From Rhizobiales bacterium NRL2 (GTDB lineage Bacteria > Pseudomonadota > Alphaproteobacteria > Minwuiales > Minwuiaceae), in contig CP016093.1 in the NCBI GenBank assembly GCA_001664005.1, positions 2,363,001 to 2,427,000 of the forward strand: 64,000 nt of DNA. The letters run 5' to 3'. Position 1 is the first letter of the stretch. The number at the start of each line of letters is the position of its first letter. The notes beneath the pieces are model-generated. The model did not search any database and was not told the origin of the DNA. It saw only the letters and a program-made list of their open reading frames with translations. Both the position numbers and the translations under genes were made by a program. Shown in pieces: positions 21,802 through 32,548 of the stretch.

Positions 21802-23409
21802 ATGCCGGTACTGAAATCCGAACTCAACACGCGCTCGGACGTGTTCAGGGCCAACATGGACTTCTGGCGCGGCGAGGTCGGCCGTCTGAAAGAACGCGTC
21901 GGCGAGATCAAGCAGGGCGGCGGGGAGCGCGCCCGCAACCGCCATCTGGAGCGCGGCAAGATGCTGCCGCGCGAGCGCATCCGCGCCCTGGTCGATCCCG
22001 GCGCGCCCTTCCTGGAGTTCAGTCAGCTCGCCGCCTGGGGCCTGTATGACGGCGAGGTTCCCTCCGCCGGCGTCATCACCGGCATCGGCCGGGTGTCGGG
22101 GCTGGAATGCGTCATCGTCTGCAATGACGCGACCGTGAAGGGCGGCACCTATTACCGCGAGACGGTGAAGAAGCACGTCCGGGCGCAGGAAGTGGCGCTG
22201 GAGAACAACCTGCCCTGCATCTACCTGGTCGATTCGGGCGGCGCAAACCTGCCGCAGTGGCCCGAGGTCTTCCCCGACAAGGAGCATTTCGGGCGCATCT
22301 TCTACAATCAGGCCAACATGTCGGCCGCCGGCATCCCGCAGATCGCCGTGGTTATGGGAAGCTGCACCGCCGGCGGCGCCTACGTGCCGGCCATGTCCGA
22401 CGACGCGATCATTGTCCGCCAGCAGGGCACTATCTTCCTCGGTGGCCCGCCGCTGGTGAAGGCGGCGACGGGCGAGATCGTCTCGGCGGAGGATCTGGGC
22501 GGTGCGGACGTCCATTCCCGCACCTCGGGCGTCACCGACCACTACGCCATGAACGACGCCCACGCCCTGGCGCTGGCGCGGCAGATCGTCGGCAACCTGA
22601 ACCGCCTCAAGCCGAAGTCGGTGCGGATCGAGCGCCCCCAGGCGCCGGCCTACGACCCGGAGGAGCTCTACGGCGTGCTGCCCCGGGACGTGCGCCAGCC
22701 CTATGACGTGCGCGAACTGATCGCGCGCATGGTCGACGGCTCGGAGTTCGACGAGTTCAAGAAGCTCTACGGCCAGACGCTGGTCTGCGGCTTCGCGCGC
22801 ATCTTCGGCTATCCGGTGGGCATCGTCGCCAACAACGGCATCCTGTTCTCGGAATCGGCCATGAAGGGCGCGCACTTCATCGAACTCTGCAGCCAGCGCC
22901 ACGTGCCGCTGATCTTCCTGCAGAACATCTCCGGCTTCATGGTCGGGCGGAAGTACGAGGCGGGCGGCATCGCCAAGGACGGCGCCAAGCTGGTCACCGC
23001 CGTTTCCACGACGAAGGTGCCGAAGTTCACCATGGTGGTCGGCGGCTCATACGGCGCCGGCAATTACGGCATGTGCGGGCGCGCCTACGGGCCGCGGTTC
23101 CTGTGGATGTGGCCCAGCGCCCGGCTCGCCCTGATGGGGCCGGAGCAGGCCGCGGGCGTTCTGGCGACGGTCACCCGCGCCAATCACGAACGCCAGGGCA
23201 AGACGTGGTCGGACGCGGAAGAGGCGGAATTCAAGCGGCCGATCATCGAGCAGTTCGAGGAACAGTCCGATCCCTATTTCGCCACCTCGCGCATCTGGGA
23301 CGATGGTCTGCTGGACCCGGCCGACAGCCGCATGACGCTGGGGCTGGCCATCTCGGCGGCGCTGAACAGGCCCGTCGAGGATACGAAATTCGGCGTGTTC
23401 AGGATGTGA
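21802..23409 (+). CDS. mccB: Methylcrotonoyl-CoA carboxylase, carboxyltransferase (beta) subunit
   Basis: The beta subunit transfers the carboxyl group from biotin to 3-methylcrotonyl-CoA in leucine degradation. The 535 residues match MccB length and signatures: [54 protein letters not shown] and [16 protein letters not shown]. It is separated from mccA by 10 bases. Geranyl-CoA or propionyl-CoA carboxylase are alternatives, but the sequence fits the methylcrotonyl type best. Confidence 0.9.
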   Translation: MPVLKSELNTRSDVFRANMDFWRGEVGRLKERVGEIKQGGGERARNRHLERGKMLPRERIRALVDPGAPFLEFSQLAAWGLYDGEVPSAGVITGIGRVSGLECVIVCNDATVKGGTYYRETVKKHVRAQEVALENNLPCIYLVDSGGANLPQWPEVFPDKEHFGRIFYNQANMSAAGIPQIAVVMGSCTAGGAYVPAMSDDAIIVRQQGTIFLGGPPLVKAATGEIVSAEDLGGADVHSRTSGVTDHYAMNDAHALALARQIVGNLNRLKPKSVRIERPQAPAYDPEELYGVLPRDVRQPYDVRELIARMVDGSEFDEFKKLYGQTLVCGFARIFGYPVGIVANNGILFSESAMKGAHFIELCSQRHVPLIFLQNISGFMVGRKYEAGGIAKDGAKLVTAVSTTKVPKFTMVVGGSYGAGNYGMCGRAYGPRFLWMWPSARLALMGPEQAAGVLATVTRANHERQGKTWSDAEEAEFKRPIIEQFEEQSDPYFATSRIWDDGLLDPADSRMTLGLAISAALNRPVEDTKFGVFRM

Positions 23410-23419
23410 GGCGGCAGAG

Positions 23420-25435
23420 ATGGCATTGTTCGAAAAGATACTGATTGCGAACCGCGGCGAGATCGCCTGCCGCGTCATCCGCACCGCCCGCCGCCTCGGC
23501 ATCCGCACCGTCGCCGTGCATTCCGACGCCGACGCCAACGCCATGCACGTCCAGATGGCCGACGAGGCCTGCCGCATCGGCGAGTCCGAGGTCACGAAGA
23601 GCTACCTGCTGGCCGACCGCATCCTGGAGGCCGCGAAGCGCACCGGCGCCCGCGCCATCCATCCGGGCTATGGCTTCCTGTCGGAGAACGCGGCCTTCGC
23701 CGAGGCCATCGAGAAGGAGGGTCTGACCTTCATCGGTCCCAGCGCCGACTCAATCCGCAGGATGGGGCTGAAGGACGCCGCCAAGGCCATCATGGAAAAG
23801 GCCGGCGTGCCGGTCGTGCCCGGCTATCACGGCGAGGATCAGGATCTGTCGGTGCTGGCCGCCGAGGCGGGTCGCATCGGCTTCCCCGTGCTGATCAAGG
23901 CCGTCGCCGGCGGCGGCGGCAAGGGCATGCGCCGCGTCGACGGCGAGAAGGACTTCCAGAAGGCGCTGGAAGGCGCCCAGCGGGAGGCGAAGAACGCTTT
24001 CGGCGACGAGCGGGTGCTGATCGAGAAGTTCCTGGTCAAGCCGCGCCACATCGAGGTGCAGGTCTTCGGCGACAGCCACGGCAATGCGGTGCATCTGTTC
24101 GAGCGCGACTGCTCCATCCAGCGCCGCCACCAGAAGGTGATCGAGGAAGCGCCGGCGCCGGACATGCCCGAGGCCATGCGGAAGGCGATGGGCGAGGCGG
24201 CGGTCGCCGCGGCGAAGGCCATCGACTACCGCGGCGCGGGCACCATCGAGTTCATCGCCGATGTCTCGGAAGGTCTCCGCCCGGACCGCTTCTTCTTCAT
24301 GGAGATGAACACGCGCCTGCAGGTGGAGCATCCGGTCACCGAACTGATCTCCGGCCAGGACCTGGTGGAGTGGCAGATCCGCGTCGCCGCCGGCGAGAAG
24401 CTGCCGCTGGCCCAGGCGGACCTCACCATCGAGGGCCATGCCATCGAGGCGCGGCTCTACGCCGAGAATCCGTCGAAGATGTTCCTGCCAGCCACGGGCC
24501 GGCTCGACATGCTCCGCTTTCCACCGGAGGGTGAGGGCGTGCGCATCGATACCGGCGTCCGCGAGGGCGACAGCGTGACCCCGTTCTACGATCCGATGAT
24601 CGCCAAGGTCATCGCCCATGGCCGCGACCGCGGCGAGGCGATCCGCAAGCTTTCGGGTGTGCTGGACGCCACCCGCGTCGTGGGGCTGACCACAAACGTG
24701 TTCTTCCTGAAGCGGGTGATCGACCATGCGGCCTTCGAGGCCGCGGACCTGGACACCGGTTTCATCGAGCGGTTCCAGCAGGATCTGGTGCCGGCGAAGC
24801 CGGAACCCGGCCCACGGACGCTCGCACTGGCGGCGCTGGCCGTGCTGGCGGAGCGGGAGGCCGCGCGCAGGCCGGCTCATGACAGCGATCCTTTCAGCCC
24901 CTGGAACGATGCTCATGGCTGGCGGCTGAATGATGACGGCCATGAGGAGCTGCGCTTCCGCGTCGGCGGCGACGAGCATCCGGTGATCGTGCGCTATCTG
25001 CGCGGCGGCGGCTTCCGTCTCGAGGCCGGCGGCGAAACCAGGACGGCGAGCCACGCGCTGAACCGGCATGGCGACCTGGTGGCGACGCTGGATGGCGACC
25101 GCATGCACGCCGCCTACCATCTGGAGCGCGGCCGGATTTCGGTGATCCACGATGGCGCGCTGCTGGCCTTCGAGATCGTCGATCCGCTGGATGCCGACCT
25201 CTCCGACGAGGCCGCCGCCGGCGCCATCGCCGCGCCGCTGCCCGGCAAGATCATCAAGGTCATGGCGGAAGCCGGCCGGAAGGTGAAGAAGGGCGAGGCG
25301 CTGATGATCCTGGAGGCGATGAAGATGGAACACACCATCGCTGCGCCGGCCGCCGGCACTGTCCAGGAAGTCAATTTCGGCGAAGGCGACCAGGTGGACG
25401 AAGGCGCGGTGCTGATCGCGCTGGAGACGGGATAG
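23420..25435 (+). CDS. mccA: Methylcrotonoyl-CoA carboxylase, biotin carboxylase/carrier (alpha) subunit
   Basis: The alpha subunit carboxylates its own biotin with ATP and bicarbonate. The 671 residues hold an N-terminal biotin carboxylase (KILIANRGEIACR at 6-18, glycine-rich AGGGGKGMR, EMNTRLQVEHPVTE), a linker domain and a biotinyl carrier domain with EAMKMEH, in which Lys635 is the biotin site. A GGCGGCAGAG region precedes the ATG. Isovaleryl-CoA dehydrogenase and HMG-CoA lyase, the usual partners, are not in this window. Confidence 0.93.
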   Translation: MALFEKILIANRGEIACRVIRTARRLGIRTVAVHSDADANAMHVQMADEACRIGESEVTKSYLLADRILEAAKRTGARAIHPGYGFLSENAAFAEAIEKEGLTFIGPSADSIRRMGLKDAAKAIMEKAGVPVVPGYHGEDQDLSVLAAEAGRIGFPVLIKAVAGGGGKGMRRVDGEKDFQKALEGAQREAKNAFGDERVLIEKFLVKPRHIEVQVFGDSHGNAVHLFERDCSIQRRHQKVIEEAPAPDMPEAMRKAMGEAAVAAAKAIDYRGAGTIEFIADVSEGLRPDRFFFMEMNTRLQVEHPVTELISGQDLVEWQIRVAAGEKLPLAQADLTIEGHAIEARLYAENPSKMFLPATGRLDMLRFPPEGEGVRIDTGVREGDSVTPFYDPMIAKVIAHGRDRGEAIRKLSGVLDATRVVGLTTNVFFLKRVIDHAAFEAADLDTGFIERFQQDLVPAKPEPGPRTLALAALAVLAEREAARRPAHDSDPFSPWNDAHGWRLNDDGHEELRFRVGGDEHPVIVRYLRGGGFRLEAGGETRTASHALNRHGDLVATLDGDRMHAAYHLERGRISVIHDGALLAFEIVDPLDADLSDEAAAGAIAAPLPGKIIKVMAEAGRKVKKGEALMILEAMKMEHTIAAPAAGTVQEVNFGEGDQVDEGAVLIALETG

Positions 25436-25438
25436 ACG

Positions 25439-25864
25439 ATGGAACAACGCTACACGCTGCTGACGCTCGGCGTCGCCGATCTCGAACGGAGCGTCGCCTT
25501 CTACGAGTATCTGGGCTGGCGCCGGTCGATGCGCGCAGCCAGCGGCGTCGCCTTCTTCCAGTGCGGCGGGGTCGCGCTCGGCCTGTACCCGCGTGAGAAT
25601 CTGGCGAAGGAGGCGGGCGTGCCGGATGACGGCGGCGGGTTCCGCGGTGTGGCTGTCGCGCACAACACCCGCAGCCGCGACGAGGTCGATTCGGTTCTGG
25701 CCGAAGCGGAAGCCGCGGGCGGCCGCGTCGTCCGGCCGGCGGAGGAAGCCTTCTGGGGCGGCTATACCGGCTATTTCGCCGATCCGGACGGGCATCTGTG
25801 GGAGGTGGCGTGGAATCCCGGATTTCCGCTGGATGCCGAGGGCAACGTCACGCTGCCTGTCTGA
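25439..25864 (+). CDS. VOC-family glyoxalase-like protein
   Basis: The 141 residues show a single VOC repeat pair: TLGVADLERSVAFYEYLGW at the start and GGYTGYFADPDGHLWEVAWNP near the end with the His and Glu metal positions. Its ATG is three bases after the mccA stop, so it is probably co-transcribed. It is not closely similar to the VOC gene at 21.3 kb. Methylmalonyl-CoA epimerase-type activity is conceivable but not shown. Confidence 0.8.
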   Translation: MEQRYTLLTLGVADLERSVAFYEYLGWRRSMRAASGVAFFQCGGVALGLYPRENLAKEAGVPDDGGGFRGVAVAHNTRSRDEVDSVLAEAEAAGGRVVRPAEEAFWGGYTGYFADPDGHLWEVAWNPGFPLDAEGNVTLPV

Positions 25865-25867
25865 GGG

Positions 25868-26566
25868 CTAGGCCGCCAGCCACCGTTTCAGGGCATCACT
25901 CACCGCTTCCGGGCGTTCCATGGCCGACATGTGGCCGCAGTCCTCGATCACCTCCAGCCGTGCGCCGGGGATCAGGCCGGCCATCTCCTCGCTCATGGCG
26001 AGCGGCGTCAGCGCGTCCTGGCGTCCGCAGAGCACCAGCGTCGGCACGTCGACGGTCTGGCAGGTCTCCCGGCTGTCAGGGCGGGCCATGATCGCCTTCG
26101 TCTGGTTGACGAAGCCGTCGCGTCCCGTCTCCTCGGCCATGCCGGCGATGGCGGCGGTCAGGGCTGCCTCCTTCAGCCGGTCCTCGTGGATCAGCAAGGG
26201 CATCAGCCGTTCGTGGATTCCGGTGAAGCGGCCCTTGTGCGCGAGTTTCAGAAGGTCCTTTCGCCGCTGCGTTTCCTCGGCCGTGTCACCGCTGGCGCGG
26301 GTGTCCAGCAGCGCCAGGCGCTCGACGCGCTCCGGCGCCTGACGCCAGATCTCGAAGGCGATGTAGCCGCCCATGGAAAGCCCCGCGAGCGCGAACCGCG
26401 CCGGCGCGGCGTCCAGCACCCGCCTTGCGATGGCGGCCATGTTGTCGTCCAGGTCGTGGCGGGGAATGACGATGTCCGCGGCCGGCTCCAGCGCGGCGAC
26501 CTGGTCGCGCCACAGCCGTTCGGTGCAGAGCAGGCCGGGAACGAGCACGACATTCGCTCTGCTCAT
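25868..26566 (-). CDS. Alpha/beta-fold hydrolase
   Basis: The 232 residues show the complete catalytic triad: nucleophile Ser64 in GLSMGG, Asp184 in CGRQDALTP and His212 in CGHMSAMERP. The start NVVLVPGLLC provides the oxyanion-hole loop. No signal peptide is visible, so it is cytosolic. Esterase, thioesterase or lactonase activity is possible; the substrate is unknown. It converges with the VOC gene with a 3-base gap. Confidence 0.88.
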   Translation of the reverse strand: MSRANVVLVPGLLCTERLWRDQVAALEPAADIVIPRHDLDDNMAAIARRVLDAAPARFALAGLSMGGYIAFEIWRQAPERVERLALLDTRASGDTAEETQRRKDLLKLAHKGRFTGIHERLMPLLIHEDRLKEAALTAAIAGMAEETGRDGFVNQTKAIMARPDSRETCQTVDVPTLVLCGRQDALTPLAMSEEMAGLIPGARLEVIEDCGHMSAMERPEAVSDALKRWLAA

Positions 26567-26723
26567 GCGTCCATACGCCCCTGAAGTCCGCGATTGACAA
26601 GGGATAGCGCCACCATTACGTCACCTCTCAGAACGGTTTGCTCAGAGTTAAACCGCCGCGGGCCCGACGGACAATGCGTTTCCGGGGCCACGCGTCCGAA
26701 GGAGTTCCGGTATTAGTAATCCA

Positions 26724-28385
<1,662 letters not shown>

Positions 28386-28397
28386 TCGGGACAGTCG

Positions 28398-28640
28398 ATG
28401 CAGACGATCTTCATCTGGGTGAAGTGCCAGCTCGGTGAGAGCTATGACGTCGCCGATGCGGCCATCCAGGAGATCGAGCAGGTCTCGGAAGTTCATTCCG
28501 TTTCAGGGGAATGGGACCTGTTGATGAAGTGCTACCTCAGTGACGAGCAGGATATCGGCCACTTCGTCTGCGAGAGCATCCAGCGCCTGCCGGGGATCAA
28601 GGACACGTTCACCACGATCACCTTCAAGGCCTTCTCCTGA
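28398..28640 (+). CDS. Stand-alone Lrp/AsnC ligand-binding (RAM) domain protein
   Basis: The 80 residues correspond to the C-terminal effector domain of Lrp/AsnC regulators (IFIWVKCQLGESYDVADAAI through VSGEWDLLMKCY) without any DNA-binding helix-turn-helix. Such single-domain proteins form rings or octamers that bind amino acids and may modulate full-length Lrp proteins. It lies 12 bases after the helicase and 10 bases before the nicotinamidase, so the three may be co-transcribed. Confidence 0.85.
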   Translation: MQTIFIWVKCQLGESYDVADAAIQEIEQVSEVHSVSGEWDLLMKCYLSDEQDIGHFVCESIQRLPGIKDTFTTITFKAFS

Positions 28641-28650
28641 GCCGGCGGTG

Positions 28651-29271
28651 ATGGCGTTCGACACCGCGCGCGACCTGCTGCTGCTGATCGATATCCAGAA
28701 CGATTTCTGTCCCGGCGGCGCACTCGCCGTTGCCGATGGCGACTCGGTCGTTCCCGTCGCCAACAGGCTCGCCGGCCAGTTCGACCATGCCGCCGCGACG
28801 CAGGACTGGCACCCGGCGGATCATTTCTCCTTCGCAAGTCATCACGCGGGCCGTGCGCCCTTCGAGAGCATCGACGCGCCCTATGGACCGCAGACGCTGT
28901 GGCCCGATCACTGCGTCCAGGGCACCGGCGGCGCGGCGTTTCACCCCGATCTCGACATCGGCCGGGCCGAGATGATCGTGCGCAAGGGCTATCGCCCCGA
29001 TCTGGACAGCTACTCCGCCTTCTTCGAGAACGATCAGCGGACGCCCACAGGCCTTGGCGGCTACTGCCGCGAGCGCGGTTTCGAACGGATTGTCATGGTC
29101 GGGCTGGCGACCGACTTCTGCGTCGCCTGGTCGGCGCTCGACGCCCGCCGGATCGGCTTCGAGGTCTCTGTCGTGCTCGAAGGCTGCCGGGCCATCGACC
29201 TCGATGGCTCGCTCGACAAGGCGCTCCACGACATGCGCGCGGCGGGCGTCGAATTGCTCGAGCGCGCCTGA
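28651..29271 (+). CDS. pncA: Nicotinamidase
   Basis: PncA hydrolyses nicotinamide to nicotinate and ammonia in NAD salvage. The 206 residues contain the catalytic triad Asp14 (IDIQNDF), Lys112 (VRKGY) and Cys157 (ATDFCV), and the metal site Asp52, His54 and His58 (DWHPADH). ATG at 28651 is preferred; a GTG three bases earlier is possible. NAD synthetase is encoded 3.3 kb further on, but not in the same transcription unit. Confidence 0.93.
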   Translation: MAFDTARDLLLLIDIQNDFCPGGALAVADGDSVVPVANRLAGQFDHAAATQDWHPADHFSFASHHAGRAPFESIDAPYGPQTLWPDHCVQGTGGAAFHPDLDIGRAEMIVRKGYRPDLDSYSAFFENDQRTPTGLGGYCRERGFERIVMVGLATDFCVAWSALDARRIGFEVSVVLEGCRAIDLDGSLDKALHDMRAAGVELLERA

Positions 29272-29275
29272 TTCC

Positions 29276-30376
29276 CTACTCGAAGGTCTCCGGGTAGAAG
29301 AAGACACGCGAACTGCAGTCCACCGGGTCGTCCGGCATGGGCGAGCATGCCCCGGCGCCGGGCACGTCGAACGGCGCGAAGATCGACAGCGCCGTGCGCT
29401 CGCCGGCCTGCTGCGGCAGCCACAGATGCAGGTCCCAGACGCGCGGATGCCACATCAGCACATTGTTCGGTGTCGGCGCTTCCAGACCCGGGGTTGGGGT
29501 CAGGTCGTCGACGACCGTCTCTCCGGCGACATCCTCGTCCGGTGCACGCAGGGCCATGACGCCGCTCTGCAGATGGTATCCGGCTTCGTGCAGGAACCAT
29601 TCGCTCGAGGGGATGCAGCCCAGAGATGGACGTCGTTCGGCGTCGTCCATGATCTTGCCCCAGGCGCCGCCGATCAGGCGGTAGGGGCCGGCGAAGCCGA
29701 GCGGGTTCGCGATCGCGGCGTTGTAGGCGGCTTCCGTTTCGCCCGCCTCGCGGGCCCGCGGAGCGAAGAACAGCAATCCGGGCGCCTCCATGGTCACCTG
29801 ATTGCTCGTGAAGATACTCGCCGCGCCGGCGAACGTGACGCCGATGCCGGCCAGGCTGGTGTTGCCATGCGGTACGGCTCCGTAGCCCGGCAGAACCAGG
29901 TCGAAATGCGGTTGTGAGGTCGCGAACTGCGCAGTGAGCGCCCTCAGCGTGTCGATGGTGGCGTTGATGGCGTTCTCGCTGCAGCCGACGACGAAGTCCT
30001 GCCGGCCTGAGCGCGCCGTGGCGATCTCGTTGCCGTCCGGCAGGCGGTAGTCCAGGAACCATTCGTAGAACAGGTGATCCGCCGTCAGTGAGGCCACGGC
30101 CTGCGCCGGGGTGGCCCGATAGATTCCGCCGGGCTGGAGAGTCGCTACCGCCTCGTGCGCGTCGGCCGGTCCGGGCCAGTGGTGGCGGCTGAAACGGGCG
30201 TAGACCGCCACGAGCTCGTAACCGGAAGGCACGTCGATCTCGGCGGTCAGCACGCGTGAATCGCCACTCATCCACGGGTCGGTGGTATCCGTGATCGTCG
30301 GGTTCTCGAAACTCTGCAGAAGCTCGCAGCCGGCAAGCAGCAGAAGGGCGGCGATGATGGTGGCTGTGCGTTGCAT
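29276..30376 (-). CDS. Predicted lipoprotein of unknown function
   Basis: The 366 residues begin with a signal peptide and lipobox LLLLAGC, with Cys near residue 17, so it is probably anchored to a membrane. The mature part has no family I recognise: it is rich in aromatic and acidic residues, with segments FYEWFLDYRLPDG, GGAWGKIMDD, CIPSSEWFLHEAGYH and MWHPRVWDLHLWLP, and at least five further cysteines that could form disulfides. Start 30376 is chosen for the GGAG eight bases upstream; ATG 30388 is possible. It lies downstream of the PhoX-type gene on the same strand with a 122-base gap. Confidence 0.75.
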   Translation of the reverse strand: MQRTATIIAALLLLAGCELLQSFENPTITDTTDPWMSGDSRVLTAEIDVPSGYELVAVYARFSRHHWPGPADAHEAVATLQPGGIYRATPAQAVASLTADHLFYEWFLDYRLPDGNEIATARSGRQDFVVGCSENAINATIDTLRALTAQFATSQPHFDLVLPGYGAVPHGNTSLAGIGVTFAGAASIFTSNQVTMEAPGLLFFAPRAREAGETEAAYNAAIANPLGFAGPYRLIGGAWGKIMDDAERRPSLGCIPSSEWFLHEAGYHLQSGVMALRAPDEDVAGETVVDDLTPTPGLEAPTPNNVLMWHPRVWDLHLWLPQQAGERTALSIFAPFDVPGAGACSPMPDDPVDCSSRVFFYPETFE

Positions 30377-30498
30377 GATCTGCTCCACGACTGCCGGGCC
30401 GTGGGGCCATGGTACCCGAATCTGCTTCGAATTGGAAAAAAGGTGGCGAACCGGAACCTGCCGCCTTCTCCCGCGTTATCCCACGGCTGGGCGGAAAC

Positions 30499-32391
30499 TC
30501 AGCCGACCACGCCGCCGTCGTCGCGGCGGATGGCGATGACCGCCGAGCGCGGGACGGCGTCGCCGCCCCCCGGCCAGTGGCTCTTGCCTGAATCACCCGG
30601 ATGCTGGATGCCGATGAAGACGGTGCGCCGGTCCGGAGTCCAGGCGAATCCGGTTATCTCGCACTCCTTCGGACCAACCATGAAGCGCCGAATCTCGCCG
30701 GTCGCCGGGTCGCCGATAAGCATCTGGTTGTTGCCCATGCCGGTGAAGTCGCCCTCGTCGGAGTCGTTGCCGTCGGTCTGGATCCAGATCAGGCCCGTGG
30801 AATCGAAGGCGAGACCGTCGGGCGAGTTGAACATGTTTTCCCGGGTCACGTTCTCCGAGCCCGCATAGGCGTCGCTGTGGACGGCCGGATTACCGGCCAT
30901 GACGAACAGGTCCCACGAGAATGTGCTGGCCGTGTGGTCCTCGTTGTCGGGGACCCAGCGGACGATCTGGCCGTAGTTGTTGGCCGCGCGCGGGTTCGGG
31001 CCGTTGACCGGGGTGGGGTCGCCGCCGGCATTCGGCCTGGCGGCCCGGTGCCTGTTGTTGGTCAGGCAGCAATAGGCTTCCGCCTTCATCGGATTGGCCG
31101 CGACCCATTCGGGGCGGTCCATCGTCGTGGCGCCCACCGCCGAGGCCGCCTGCCGGGTGTGGATGCAGATCTCGGCCCGGGACTTCATGCCCGTGGTCTC
31201 CGGCGTCAGTTCCAGCCACGCGCCGCGGCCGTCGTCATGGAACCTGGCGACGTAGAGCCTGCCATCTTCCAGCAGGTCGGCGTTGTCGCCGCCAGCCACG
31301 TACCTGCGGTCGGAGACGAAGCGGTAGATGAACTCGCCGCGTTCGTCATCGCCGAGATAGACGACAACGCGCCCGTCATTGGCGACGACCAGTTCGGCGT
31401 TCTCGTGCTTGAAGCGGCCGAGAGCGGTTCGCTTCTTCGGTGTCGAGGCCGGGTCGAGGGGATCGATCTCGACGACGTAGCCGGCGCGGTTCGGCTCGTT
31501 CGGGTGTCTTGCGATGTCGAAACGCTCGTCCACCGTCGCCCAGTCATAGCCCCAGTCCTTCGGGCCGATGCCGTAGCGCTTCATCGCGTCGGTGATCGCG
31601 GGGTTCTCGTGGGACGAGGAGAAGTATCCGTTGAAGTTCTCCTCGCAGGTCAGGTAGGTGCCCCAGGGCGTGCGGCCATTGCCGCAATTGTTCCAGGTGC
31701 CGAGCGTCCGGGCTCCGGCCGGGTCGGCGGCGGTCTTCATCAGGTCGTGACCGCGTGCCGGGCCGGTGATCTCCATGGGCGTCTGCGGCGTGATCCGGCG
31801 ATTGAACGCGCTGTCCCTGACGATCGACCACTTGCCGTCCTGCCAGGTGATCTCGACGACCGAGACGCCGTGGGCCAGCATGCCCTTGAGGATGTCGTCC
31901 TCGCCCGCCGGCTTGTCATTCTCCCGGTTGCCCCAGATGACCTTCCGGTTCGTGTACTCGTTGTTGACCGCGAGAACGTAGCGGCCGTCGCGGGTGAACA
32001 GCGCCATGCCGTCATTGTTGTCGCCGAAGGCGCGGGCCTGGCTGTCGGCGCTGCCGCGTGTGGCATGGTCGAACTCGGGCGCGTCGGACCACATCGGCTC
32101 GCCCCAGACGGCGACCGTGTGCCAGTTGTAGCCCTTCGGCAGCGTGATCGTGTCCAGCGTGTTGGCCTCGACCGGCGCGAACCCGAAGCGGCCCGCAGCG
32201 TGCGCCGGACGGGTCAGCGCGGAGGTGCCCAGGAACATTGCCGTCGCGCCCAACGCCGCGGCGCCGCCGACGAAGGCGCGACGGGAATAGCGGCGCGCGG
32301 CGATCCGGTCGAAATCCGTCGTCTCGACCGGCGGATTGTTGAGTTCGTCGAACTCGTCGAACGAGATTTCAGTCAGCTTCTGCTCTGACAT
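30499..32391 (-). CDS. PhoX-type alkaline phosphatase (DUF839), Tat-exported
   Basis: PhoX enzymes are calcium/iron-dependent periplasmic phosphatases. The 630 residues carry a twin-arginine signal (SRRAFVGG at 36-43, hydrophobic stretch, AHA cleavage near 65), then a beta-propeller with family segments NNEYTN, TCEENFNGYF, GRFKHENAEL, YLGDDERGEFIYRF and FNSPDGLAFD. An ATG with GGAG six bases before it (32391) is taken as start; the open frame extends to 32484. Regulation by phosphate is plausible, but I find no convincing Pho box. Confidence 0.85.
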   Translation of the reverse strand: MSEQKLTEISFDEFDELNNPPVETTDFDRIAARRYSRRAFVGGAAALGATAMFLGTSALTRPAHAAGRFGFAPVEANTLDTITLPKGYNWHTVAVWGEPMWSDAPEFDHATRGSADSQARAFGDNNDGMALFTRDGRYVLAVNNEYTNRKVIWGNRENDKPAGEDDILKGMLAHGVSVVEITWQDGKWSIVRDSAFNRRITPQTPMEITGPARGHDLMKTAADPAGARTLGTWNNCGNGRTPWGTYLTCEENFNGYFSSSHENPAITDAMKRYGIGPKDWGYDWATVDERFDIARHPNEPNRAGYVVEIDPLDPASTPKKRTALGRFKHENAELVVANDGRVVVYLGDDERGEFIYRFVSDRRYVAGGDNADLLEDGRLYVARFHDDGRGAWLELTPETTGMKSRAEICIHTRQAASAVGATTMDRPEWVAANPMKAEAYCCLTNNRHRAARPNAGGDPTPVNGPNPRAANNYGQIVRWVPDNEDHTASTFSWDLFVMAGNPAVHSDAYAGSENVTRENMFNSPDGLAFDSTGLIWIQTDGNDSDEGDFTGMGNNQMLIGDPATGEIRRFMVGPKECEITGFAWTPDRRTVFIGIQHPGDSGKSHWPGGGDAVPRSAVIAIRRDDGGVVG

Positions 32392-32490
32392 CATGGTCTC
32401 CATCGATGGTCGGGGCGTCGTCGCCAGCGCGATCCTCATTCGCCGGCACATTTGATCCATGTAGATACTCCCGCAATGCTGCATCGCCGT

Positions 32491-32502
32491 GACACCGGTG
32501 TC
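32491..32502. other. Perfect 12-bp palindrome in the phoX-like/nadE divergent gap
   Basis: GACACCGGTGTC lies in the 157-base gap between the diverging PhoX-type gene (start 32391) and nadE (start 32549). It is self-complementary over 12 bases and lies 46 bases before nadE. It could be an operator for either gene. In GC-rich DNA a chance palindrome of this size is not rare. Confidence 0.25.
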
Positions 32503-32548
32503 CGCGCGGGCTGTTCCGCAGGGTGCGGATGTGGTCTAGAGAAGCTGC

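Noticed and set aside
32404-32548. Pho box upstream of the PhoX-type gene
   Set aside because: Only a single TGTCAC half-site was found; the direct repeat needed for PhoB is not there.
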